Source: Bacillota bacterium
Lineage (GTDB): Bacteria > Bacillota > Sulfobacillia > Sulfobacillales > Sulfobacillaceae
Reading direction: 5' to 3'
Assembly: GCA_021841025.1 (NCBI GenBank)
Contig: JAKBWA010000062.1
Location: 40,787 to 104,786 of the forward strand
DNA: 64,000 nucleotides
Below, piece by piece: positions 9,010 to 16,897 of the stretch. The position numbers and the translations under genes are program-made. Positions within the stretch are counted from its first letter, which is position 1. Every line of letters starts with the position of its first letter. Under the pieces are notes generated by a model. That model made no database searches. It saw only the letters and a program-made list of their open reading frames with translations, and was not told the DNA's origin.

Positions 9010-9613
9010 GATAGGCCGCAAAATGTTGAGGGGATACCGTGCCGGTAAAGACATAAGGTCCCGGCTCGCACCATGTTGTGGGAACTCCCATAACATGGTG
9101 TTTTTTTGCCTTGTTGGAAAACTCATCCGTTTGAATGACGTGGGCTGTGATTAAAGGCTGCAAGACGCAAAAGTTGATGGCCATGTTCACGACATGGGGA
9201 CACCGGGTTCATGTAGGGGACACAAAAATGTTTGCGCTGACGGGATGATGAATTTCCTTCAATAATTGGCTCCAAGGGGTGGGAGAAGAATCTTGGGGAC
9301 GCACGGAGGCTACCACAGCTTCAATAAAGGAGCGATATTCCAAACCCGTGGGCGTGCCCACAAAATGAACGCCAAAGACCTTTCCGTCCCGGTTACGAAT
9401 TGTCACAGCGGGGTCTAGATCTGCGCCAATTCTTCCTACTACCTCCCGAGAAATTTTTTGGGGCATCAAGCTGACCGTATAATGGACCAGATCCCGGATA
9501 GCTTGTGTGGCCGGGCTGTCCCATTGATTAGTATGAATACTCAGCACAACCGGTTCAGCTAATAAAGACAACACTGCGGTGACGTCTTGTTCGTGTTCCG
9601 AATCTAAAATCAT
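8978..9613 (-). CDS. AhpF N-terminal/PDO-like thioredoxin-fold protein with in-frame TGA (candidate selenoprotein)
   Basis: Two same-frame segments, 9613-9212 and 9208-8978, are split only by TGA at 9211-9209. Read through, they give 211 residues with the tandem thioredoxin-fold layout of the AhpF N-terminal domain or protein disulfide oxidoreductases. The second fold has NIFVSPT-X-TRCPHVVNM and later HVMGVPT, with the cis-Pro. The AhpF motif at this place is T-C-x-x-C-P, so the TGA (residue 135) falls exactly on the first redox Cys, giving U-T-R-C. Sequence on both sides is fully conserved with no other damage. The gene starts at ATG 9613 after AAGGAG. The alternative is a Cys-to-stop mutation of a recent pseudogene. 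The candidate selenocysteine insertion element is listed separately. Confidence 0.7.
9181..9208 (-). promoter_or_regulatory. Candidate bacterial SECIS hairpin just after the TGA
   Basis: On the minus strand, the bases 12 to 28 after the TGA form CCAUGU-CGUGA-ACAUGG: a perfect 6-bp stem with a 5-base loop. The loop has G as its second base and lies about 18 bases after the TGA, within the range accepted for bacterial SECIS elements (apical loop roughly 16-37 bases after the codon, G among the first two loop bases). Only a fold search and SelB data could confirm it. Confidence 0.55.
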
Positions 9614-9736
9614 CTTTACTAATCTCCTTAGCGATTGACTTGGTCTAAAGGGAATTTTTAACTGACTGTATCTCCAGCACAATGTGGAATCGATGGCCAT
9701 ACTAAAGATTGCACCGATCTTTACGGTCTATCCGTC

Positions 9737-9763
9737 ATGCGTCACCAATTGACGGTGACGCAT
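9737..9763. repeat. 10-bp perfect inverted repeat
   Basis: ATGCGTCACC and GGTGACGCAT flank a 7-base spacer. It sits about 125 bases upstream of the candidate selenoprotein gene, so it could be an operator or a hairpin; no T-run follows on either strand. Confidence 0.5.
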
Positions 9764-10223
9764 TGTAATACGCGCTCAATCCTCGTGGGCTTTCGCGTCT
9801 TCATCCCGCACCAGCTCGGAAACTCGCGAGAGTTATTCTATGGTTACGATACCATTCTTGGCTGCAGTGTAAAATGATTGGCCAAGGCGTGTTCTGGGAT
9901 GGGGCTAAAAGTGACGGCGAGAAAACATCACAGGGAAACACTGCCAAAACGAAAAGACGGTGCTGACCCTCAATGAGAAAGGGGAGAGCAATGGGCATTT
10001 CGGAGGTGACAAAAAGGGCAATGAGTCTGGCTGCGTCGTTGCGAATCGATCATGTATTCGTGTGATATTTTGGCGTTTTCGGGGCGTCTAATCCATTTCT
10101 CCTCCAAAGGAGAGCGCAAGTTTGCTGCCAAAGCCTTTTCTTCAAATGCCAGGTTTCTTTTGCATAATACCAATGTCCTTAGACAAGCTACCAAGGTAAA
10201 TACTTTTGAGGAGGTCTTTGGCC
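9764..10223. other. Intergenic stretch without a supported gene
   Basis: The open frames here are short and show no protein-like pattern. TTTTGCATAAT at about 10158-10168 could be an extended -10 box for the small gene at 10224. Nothing else was recognised. Confidence 0.4.
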
Positions 10224-10451
10224 GTGAAAATCAAAGAATTTCGTTTCACCGGACAATATCCGAATTTTGAAGTGCATAGCGTGCTGACTGATGGGAACAA
10301 TGACGACCATGATATAGAACTCGGGGATTTGGAATATGTGGGAACCCTCAATGAAAAACAATTGAAAGAACTCATCAAACAAACTTTAAAAGGTCATAAA
10401 CAACCCAAGTTGACGGAAGCCATGAAACAGCTCAAGGGCGAATCCTTATAG
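10224..10451 (+). CDS. Small charged protein, function unknown
   Basis: A 75-residue protein that begins VKIKEFRFTGQYPNFEVHSV and ends with a lysine-rich amphipathic helix. GAGGAGG nine bases before the GTG at 10224 supports this start over the TTG at 10206. It has no signal, membrane segment or recognised motif. The next gene begins 80 bases later on the same strand. Confidence 0.6.
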   Translation: MKIKEFRFTGQYPNFEVHSVLTDGNNDDHDIELGDLEYVGTLNEKQLKELIKQTLKGHKQPKLTEAMKQLKGESL

Positions 10452-10531
10452 CCGATGTTGTGCCAAAAACCAAGGGAAAAGGTGCTACAATCTTACGTAT
10501 TATGAAACCAGCAGATGAGGAGATTTCTCAT

Positions 10532-11617
10532 ATGAACAGCACGAAACACCACCGGCCCTTGGTCATATCTTTTGCTGTGCAAGCGACAATTAAACAAATG
10601 GCTAGCAATTTTCCGGATCTCGATGTGCGGTTTGTTGATGACATCGCACCGTCTCAAAGACTGGCGGTTTATGATCAAGCCGACGCCATGATAGCAGCGG
10701 GCAACCGTGTGAATGCTGGAACGATTGGACCGTGGGATCATCTCAAATTCGTTCAGACCCTGGGTTCAGGCTACAACAACCTGGAACTTGAGGAATTAAG
10801 GCAACAAGGGATTGTAGTGGCCCATAATCCGGGGCATAATGCTCAAGCTGTCGCCGAACATGTAATAATGTCTGCAATGTACTTGCTTCGGGAAATGAGT
10901 CAAGCGCATTCAATGGTTCACGGACATTTCGCAAATCGGCGCTATTTGGCTGGTCAAATTCGTGAATTAAGTGGGTTGACTTTCGGTTTATATGGATACG
11001 GACATATCGGTCAAACTCTGACCCGGCTTCTTCAGCCTTTTGATGTCACCATTCTCTATCACCAACGGCATCAAGTTGCGTCACACGAAGAACGATTTGG
11101 AGTGAGATATGTTTCGGCCAATGAAATTTGGACGGCATCAGATGTGGTGGTCTTGAGTGTTCCTTTGACTCCCCACACGTACCACTTAGCCTCGGCGTCC
11201 GAGTTTGAGAGGATGAAACCCACGGCAATTGTCATTAACGTTGGCAGAGGTCCTGTGGTTGACGAGGAAGCTTTGGCCGCGGCCCTGGTGAAGCGTCGGA
11301 TTGGCGGTGCGGCCTTAGATGTGTTTGAAAAGGAACCTTTGGATCCCAAAAGCCCCCTGTTGCATCTACCCGAAGAGATTCGTCCTCGTGTCCTCTATTC
11401 ACCTCACGTTTCCGGTGTCACGCAGCAATCTCTCCAAAGAATGACAGTTGCTGCGTTTGATAATGTCCGGCGTTTCTTTAATCGTGAGAAGCCCCTTCAT
11501 CTGCTGGTGCCGGAAGATGAGGTTTCGCTTTGGACTTGGCAACATAACGTGCGCCGACAACAACCTGCCAGGCATCGGAATGAGGAATCAGAGGACATCC
11601 ATTCACCAAAACGCTAG
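10532..11617 (+). CDS. D-isomer-specific 2-hydroxyacid dehydrogenase
   Basis: A 361-residue NAD-dependent dehydrogenase. The nucleotide fold shows GLYGYGHIGQTL, followed by NVGRGPVVDEEAL (catalytic Arg region), FEKEPL (Glu) and SPHVSGVT (catalytic His). Members interconvert 2-oxoacids and D-2-hydroxyacids. The exact substrate is open; it is neither clearly SerA nor FDH. Start ATG 10532 has GAGGAG nine bases upstream. The C-terminal 45 residues overlap the convergent protease gene by 140 bases and look unconserved. Confidence 0.85.
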   Translation: MNSTKHHRPLVISFAVQATIKQMASNFPDLDVRFVDDIAPSQRLAVYDQADAMIAAGNRVNAGTIGPWDHLKFVQTLGSGYNNLELEELRQQGIVVAHNPGHNAQAVAEHVIMSAMYLLREMSQAHSMVHGHFANRRYLAGQIRELSGLTFGLYGYGHIGQTLTRLLQPFDVTILYHQRHQVASHEERFGVRYVSANEIWTASDVVVLSVPLTPHTYHLASASEFERMKPTAIVINVGRGPVVDEEALAAALVKRRIGGAALDVFEKEPLDPKSPLLHLPEEIRPRVLYSPHVSGVTQQSLQRMTVAAFDNVRRFFNREKPLHLLVPEDEVSLWTWQHNVRRQQPARHRNEESEDIHSPKR

Positions 11618-11906
11618 CAGTCGTCCACAACAACGCTCCCTTAGCCCAGGGTTCACCAAAATGAAGCCACAAAAGACAAGACACACTAGCTAGAGTCAGG
11701 TCGACGAAAACACCCGCGGCGGCTATTTGACGATGAGCCCTGACATCTAAGCCGGTGATATCTACTGCTGTAGATATCCGGCCGTTGCGAAAACGGATAC
11801 CAAGCCAATGACCTCCTAACTCGCGCGCAACAAGGCCGTGAGCAGATTCATGAGCCACAACGTTAACAACGGCTGCTACAGCCACCGACCAAAGGAGAAT
11901 GGGCAT
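11478..11906 (-). CDS. Membrane metalloprotease-like protein (M50-type)
   Basis: A 142-residue protein with a hydrophobic N-terminus and the zinc motif VVAHESAHGLVAREL (HExxH). Further membrane segments follow, then LVNGCPLIPHSDAW, which resembles the second M50 metal motif (normally NxxPxPxxDG). Such proteins cleave within membranes, but this one is short and may act differently. AGGGAGGG lies six bases before ATG 11906. The 140-base tail-to-tail overlap with the dehydrogenase gene is unusual. Confidence 0.65.
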   Translation of the reverse strand: MPILLWSVAVAAVVNVVAHESAHGLVARELGGHWLGIRFRNGRISTAVDITGLDVRAHRQIAAAGVFVDLTLASVSCLLWLHFGEPWAKGALLWTTASVLVNGCPLIPHSDAWQVVVGARYVAKSKAKPHLPAPADEGASHD

Positions 11907-12112
11907 CACTATCCCTCCCTTTGCCATAATTCAAGAAAATTACCTGTTATTGGTAATAAGAGTCTACGTCATTTTTCGTCAAAAACCAAGAACCAAAATA
12001 GACAAAAATTATGTTAACTAGCTGTCCCAATATCAGGGTTCGTCAAGTAAGGCTCAGTTAGGATATAGTTAATACCGTGTTGCTAAATTTTGTGATAGGG
12101 GACCGATGAGTG

Positions 12113-13753
12113 ATGACGATGCACAAGCTTCAGCCCATTACGCAGATAGGCAAGCAACTAGGCCTCTCGGCAGATGATATTATTCAATATGGCATGTACA
12201 AGGGCAAAATTCCATTAGATATTGTCTATCAAAGACCGCGCCGGGCAAAATTGGTGCTCATGACGTCCATCAATCCTACACCGGCAGGTGAAGGAAAAAC
12301 GACTGTGTCTGTGGGCTTGTCACAGGCTCTTTCCAAAATCGGCGTAAGGGCTACAGCGGTTCTGCGCGAACCGTCGATGGGTCCCACTTTCGGCATGAAG
12401 GGCGGGGCAACGGGAGGAGGGGCTTCCCGTGTGGAGCCATCAACCGAAATAAACCTGCACTTTACCGGTGACTTTCATGCAATTACGGCTGCGCACAATT
12501 TACTGGCGGCGATTGTCGACAATGAATTGTATCACGGCCGCCGCCTTAACATGAATCCGAAACATGTTCTCTGGAAACGGGTGCTTGACGTAAACGACAG
12601 AGCTCTGCGGCGGGTCATAATTGGTCTTGGCGGATCGGGTCAAGGGGTCATGCGTGAGAGCGGGTTTGATATTACTGCCGCTTCTGAGGTTATGGCCGTG
12701 CTAACATTGGCACACGATTTGCCTGATCTTAAAAGGAAGTTGGGACGTATGGTCGTGGCTGCAACGGGCAGTGAAATGGTCACTGTTTCGGATATCGGCG
12801 CCGAAGAGGCGTTGACAGCTATTTTGAGGGAAGCCATGCTGCCTAATCTCGTCCAAACCCGAGAACATACACCTGTGATAATGCACGGGGGGCCATTTGC
12901 CAATATCGCGCATGGTTGCAATAGCATTGTCGCTACAGAGGCTGGCTTGAGAATGTCTGATGTCGTGATTACGGAAGCGGGTTTTGGTGCGGATCTGGGA
13001 GCGGAAAAGTTCTTGGATATCAAATCCCCGGAAGCTCAGCTCAGTCCAGACCTCGCTGTCGTGGTGGTGACGCTCAAAGCCCTGCGCTATCATGGCGGGC
13101 AATCCTTAAAAGAGATTGACCGACCCGATTCGATGGCACTGAGAGCCGGTATGGCTAACTTGAATAAGCATCTGGAAAATCTTCAGCAATTTGGCTTGCC
13201 TGTGGTAGTAGCGATTAACAAATTTCCTGCCGATACTAAAGAAGAGACAGACTGGCTATTGCGAGAACTGACGAAACAAGGAACCCCGGCAGCACTTGCT
13301 GATGTTTTTGTTCAAGGGGGTCAAGGAGGACAAATGTTGGGGCACTTGGTTATGCAGCAATTGGATGAGACCCAAAGTCATTATGCTCCTCTTTACCAGG
13401 CCCAAGAATCTCTGGAAGACAAAATTCACAAGATAGCGAGTCGAATCTATGGAGCAGACGGTGTGGATTATTCACCCCAAGCCTTGACCACACTCAGACG
13501 TCTTCACTCATGGGGTGAGGACGCCATGCAAATTTGCATGGCGAAGACTCAATATTCTCTTAGCGACAACCCCAAATTGCTGGGACGCCCTGAAGGTTTC
13601 CGCCTGAGTATCCGCGATATCGAAATTGCCCGTGGCGCGGGATATATCGTGCCTTTGGCAGGCGATATGATTCGCATGCCTGGGTTGCCCAAAGAACCGG
13701 CAGCGTTTCGCGTGCAAGTAGCCGACGATGGCAGTATTTCAGGAATTGACTGA
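12113..13753 (+). CDS. fhs: Formate-tetrahydrofolate ligase
   Basis: A 546-residue enzyme that makes 10-formyl-tetrahydrofolate from formate, ATP and THF for one-carbon metabolism. Seen are the ATP-binding INPTPAGEGKTTVSVGLSQA, REPSMGPTFGMKGGATGGG and the C-terminal IRMPGLPKEPAA. The length is normal for the family. GTG 12110, ATG 12113 and ATG 12119 are all in frame; AGGGG at 12097 fits the first two. The HAD gene follows after four bases, so they are probably co-transcribed. Confidence 0.93.
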   Translation: MTMHKLQPITQIGKQLGLSADDIIQYGMYKGKIPLDIVYQRPRRAKLVLMTSINPTPAGEGKTTVSVGLSQALSKIGVRATAVLREPSMGPTFGMKGGATGGGASRVEPSTEINLHFTGDFHAITAAHNLLAAIVDNELYHGRRLNMNPKHVLWKRVLDVNDRALRRVIIGLGGSGQGVMRESGFDITAASEVMAVLTLAHDLPDLKRKLGRMVVAATGSEMVTVSDIGAEEALTAILREAMLPNLVQTREHTPVIMHGGPFANIAHGCNSIVATEAGLRMSDVVITEAGFGADLGAEKFLDIKSPEAQLSPDLAVVVVTLKALRYHGGQSLKEIDRPDSMALRAGMANLNKHLENLQQFGLPVVVAINKFPADTKEETDWLLRELTKQGTPAALADVFVQGGQGGQMLGHLVMQQLDETQSHYAPLYQAQESLEDKIHKIASRIYGADGVDYSPQALTTLRRLHSWGEDAMQICMAKTQYSLSDNPKLLGRPEGFRLSIRDIEIARGAGYIVPLAGDMIRMPGLPKEPAAFRVQVADDGSISGID

Positions 13754-13757
13754 AGTC

Positions 13758-14507
13758 ATGTCCTTAAAAAGTGTGATCTTTGACGTGGACGGGACTTTGG
13801 CAGATACCGAAACACAGGGACATTTATGGGCGTTTAACCGCGTTTTCCAATTATGGAATCTTCCTTTTCGTTGGACACCCGGCGTGTACCGGGAACTGCT
13901 GAAAATATCGGGGGGAAAGGAACGGTTGGCATATTATTTGACCCAGCATCCCAAATATCGCCAATTGACGCCCGATGAGATCCGGGAGATTTATGAGCTC
14001 AAAACGCACTTGTTCAAGGATCGGGTGTGGAGTGGAGCGGTACCCCTTCGAATTGGCGTGCACTCTTTGGTTGTTCAATGTTATGAAGAAGGGATCAGTT
14101 TGGGCATCTCTACCACCACCCATTACGACAATGTGGAAGCTTTACTTTCGAGACACTTTGGCAGTCAGTGGACAAGGATGTTTAGGGCGATTGTGGCGGG
14201 GGACGAGGTGCCGAAGAAGAAACCGGATCCGGCGGTATATTTTCGTTGTTTAGACCAACTCGGCATCAAATCCCATGAGGCCCTGGCGATCGAAGACTCC
14301 CAGGTGGGTTTAAAAGCCGCCTTACAAGCCGGAATTCCTACCATTGTGACGATGAACACCTGGACGTATCATCAAAGATTCACGGGTGCGCGGGCCATTT
14401 TGACGGATTTGGGTACCTCGCACACGCCGTCTTATGGCAGAGGGCCCAGGGGATGGGGACGATATCAGATCACGGTGGACCAATTAAGGTCCTGGCAAAG
14501 TCTATGA
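13758..14507 (+). CDS. HAD-superfamily phosphatase, CbbY-like
   Basis: A 249-residue HAD hydrolase: motif I IFDVDGTLADTE, motif II ISTTTHYDNVEALL, motif III Lys in KKKPDPAVYF and motif IV AIEDSQVGLKAAL. The cap domain after motif I contains ISGGKERLAYYL, as in CbbY-type sugar-phosphate phosphatases. The substrate is probably a sugar phosphate but not certain. It sits four bases after fhs, with a strong hairpin after it. Confidence 0.82.
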   Translation: MSLKSVIFDVDGTLADTETQGHLWAFNRVFQLWNLPFRWTPGVYRELLKISGGKERLAYYLTQHPKYRQLTPDEIREIYELKTHLFKDRVWSGAVPLRIGVHSLVVQCYEEGISLGISTTTHYDNVEALLSRHFGSQWTRMFRAIVAGDEVPKKKPDPAVYFRCLDQLGIKSHEALAIEDSQVGLKAALQAGIPTIVTMNTWTYHQRFTGARAILTDLGTSHTPSYGRGPRGWGRYQITVDQLRSWQSL

Positions 14508-14532
14508 GACATGCTTAATAGAGATGTTCGAA

Positions 14533-14561
14533 AATAGCCCCGCGGTTACCCGCGGGGCTAT
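14533..14561. terminator. Strong GC-rich hairpin after the fhs-HAD pair
   Basis: The 13-bp arms AATAGCCCCGCGG and CCGCGGGGCTATT are separated by 3 bases. On the plus strand the following bases are not T-rich, while on the minus strand TATTTT follows, so it may work best for leftward transcripts or with an extended A-U stem. Confidence 0.75.
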
Positions 14562-14980
14562 TAAATCCTGCCAGCCAAAGATCTTTCACACTTCTATCCG
14601 TCTGCTAAACAGCCTAATAATAGGATAATGGCAACACGGGAACAAGACGACAAATTTCCTGACATGACGTGAGGGGCCCAGCTCATAATGTTGGTGGGAT
14701 GTAAAGTGAATTGAGATTGGTCTAAAACTGGAAAGATGAAAGGAATGGCCCTCTAGACATCTCCGTGACAAAAGAAGAGGGATAAGAAATGACGGAAGGA
14801 AAAAATGAAATCGGTTGAATCTATCTATGATTGGTGTGCAGAATCTAATACACTGGTATTGTACAGAATGTTTGAACTGAAGAAAACACTTGTCCTGTTT
14901 TGACAATGTTTGTGCCGCATTCCGACCAAAAACTTGCTTCCTGATACGTGTACGTGCCTTTTGTAGCTTTTGTTGAGGAT
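14562..14980. other. Intergenic stretch without a supported gene
   Basis: AT-rich DNA with only short unconvincing frames. I see no RNA gene or repeat here. Confidence 0.4.
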
Positions 14981-15430
14981 ATGTCCCCCCTATACTGGCG
15001 TGAGGTCCCGGAATCTTGGATAGACACGGCGGGAGATGGATGGACTATGGAAAAGAATGCAAAGCAACGGCGGTGGCACAGATACGGTAGAGCCCGCCAG
15101 GGATGCGGCGATTTGCCACAGATATCATGGACGTCCACTAACCCCGGCCGCTGGCGGTTACCGTTGGACGCTGTAGGATGGGGCTTGGCACATAGCCGTT
15201 GGCATCGCTGGGGGATGTTATCACATCTGGACTGGTTTCCCGTCACATGGGCTGATCAGGCCCGGTGGCTGAAATGGTGCCGTGTCGATGGGGTCCTGTT
15301 GTTTGCGGATCGTGAAGTAGGGCTATCCTTATCTCGCTTAAGCATGATTCATGCCATTGCCGGGCCTGGTGGCCCTGTGGTTTTACGAGAGGCCCTCATA
15401 ATAGAAGATAATCTAGGATGCGTGTCCTGA
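14981..15430 (+). CDS. Tryptophan-rich hypothetical protein (weak)
   Basis: An open frame of about 149 residues, notably rich in Trp, Arg and His (for example LAHSRWHRWGMLSHLDWFPV). The ribosome binding site is poor (GAGG two bases before the ATG), and an earlier ATG at 14948 is possible. I do not recognise the family; it could be a decayed or spurious frame. Confidence 0.35.
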   Translation: MSPLYWREVPESWIDTAGDGWTMEKNAKQRRWHRYGRARQGCGDLPQISWTSTNPGRWRLPLDAVGWGLAHSRWHRWGMLSHLDWFPVTWADQARWLKWCRVDGVLLFADREVGLSLSRLSMIHAIAGPGGPVVLREALIIEDNLGCVS

Positions 15431-15878
15431 ATCTAACCAATGCGCATATCCATTCTCTGACGGTAATTCTGACGCCCGTGCCGCGAAATCGGCACGCCCA
15501 CACAGAGGAAAAATTGAGGGCAGTTGATACGTCGGGGGTTGCTCGCTCTGTTTTCAAGGGAGTTATCTTTTGATTCCAGATGGGAAAGTATCTGCGGTCG
15601 AAGGCTCGGCCCTTGTTGTTTGTTAAAAATGACAGCACGACAAGCTTGGGAATTACACTGGCGAGCGGTAAAGTGCCGAATGTTCTTAGAAACCGGTTTC
15701 AGCCTCGAGGAGACGCCGGACGCCATTTTTTGAATAGGTGGCGGCACGGGGCATAGATGCCGTGAGTAAGATCCAATGCCTTCTGGGTAGTGCTGGAGAA
15801 GCTTCTAGCAAAACCCATTCACCATGGAGAATAAAAGGGGGACAAAAGATTTTTGATTCCCTACGCAGATTCCTATGC
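15431..15878. other. Intergenic stretch with a hairpin
   Basis: Contains CGTGCCG-cgaaat-CGGCACG (15477-15496), a 7-bp stem that may end the transcript of the upstream frame. Short frames around 15524-15733 on both strands look spurious. Nothing else was recognised. Confidence 0.4.
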
Positions 15879-16223
15879 CTACCGTGCGGCCTTTCTTGCG
15901 ATTAAGTAGGATCCCGGTAATCCGACTATCGCAATCAATCCGCAACCCCATCCTATCGACATCCAGTCGATAGGATAGTGCCATTGTTGCCACAACCGCC
16001 AGTCCAAAATTCCTTCATAGACAATTAGCGCTACAGCCCACAAGATGACGCCGCTCCAGGTTGCAGTTCGGACATTGCGAGTTGTGCGGCCGCTACCATA
16101 AACCAGTACGGTCAAAACGAGTGCCCAAACTCCATACGTGGTGATTTTAGACCAATCAATGGAACTGGCGCCTAAAATCATTCCCAAAATTATGGCACTC
16201 GTAATCCATGACCACTTTGACAT
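15879..16223 (-). CDS. Small integral membrane protein, function unknown
   Basis: A 114-residue protein with about four hydrophobic helices (WITSAIILGMILG, YGVWALVLTVLVYG, SGVILWAVALIVYEG, GCGLIAIVGLPGSYLIA) and a basic C-terminus. GAAGGAG lies before ATG 16223; the longer upstream frame lacks a binding site. No family was recognised. Confidence 0.6.
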   Translation of the reverse strand: MSKWSWITSAIILGMILGASSIDWSKITTYGVWALVLTVLVYGSGRTTRNVRTATWSGVILWAVALIVYEGILDWRLWQQWHYPIDWMSIGWGCGLIAIVGLPGSYLIARKAAR

Positions 16224-16897
16224 AGCGTCTCCTTCAGCACCCACTGAGATCCGAAAAAGAGTTATCCGGCCCGCAAAATTCGATATTTTAAAAATACCAC
16301 GAGGGCAAATTGCGGGCAATTATGATTGCACTGATTGCGCCCAGGTTATGGTTGTGGCGGAGTCTCGCATTACGTTCCTCAGGTGATCGGGAGCTATTTG
16401 CGATGTCTTTTCATTAAGATAGGGGATAAAATGTCTGTTCATGTCTGGTGTTTGTCTGGTCCCGCTTTTCCGTCCCATTTGGCCTATATGCTGATGAATG
16501 CGAAGAAATCGCTCGTGGATCGACAAAGCTTTTATGCCACACAGGCTGAATATACAGAATACATCCTTGAAAACAGTTGGGCGTGTAGCTACAATGGACC
16601 GTGTTGTGAGCTGCTTAATGAACTAAGGAATATTCGTACAGAAAAAAGTCGAATCTTGAGGCTGACTTTTTCCTTAAGTATACAATGGTATCACCCAAAA
16701 TTTTGGGAATAGAGTGTCACTATCCCGGAATACGAATAGACTAAGATGATGACCCGAAAGTGCAGAATTCAGCGTCATGTTTGGTGCGGATTTGCCGAGC
16801 CCATAATGTGATCGGCGCGCCCCCTTCCTAAGACTGAAACAGTACGACGTAATGAGGAAAATGCGGTATTCATTCAATCTGACAACTGAGGTGAGAT
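16224..16897. other. Intergenic stretch before the GH31 gene
   Basis: A small frame at 16432-16712 (93 codons, ATG after GGGGATAAA) is possible but unconvincing. The 3' part is presumably the promoter region of the alpha-glucosidase gene. I see no other structure. Confidence 0.35.

Noticed and set aside
14586..14906. Minus-strand frame of 106 codons
   Set aside because: Low-complexity composition, no ribosome binding site and no recognisable family.
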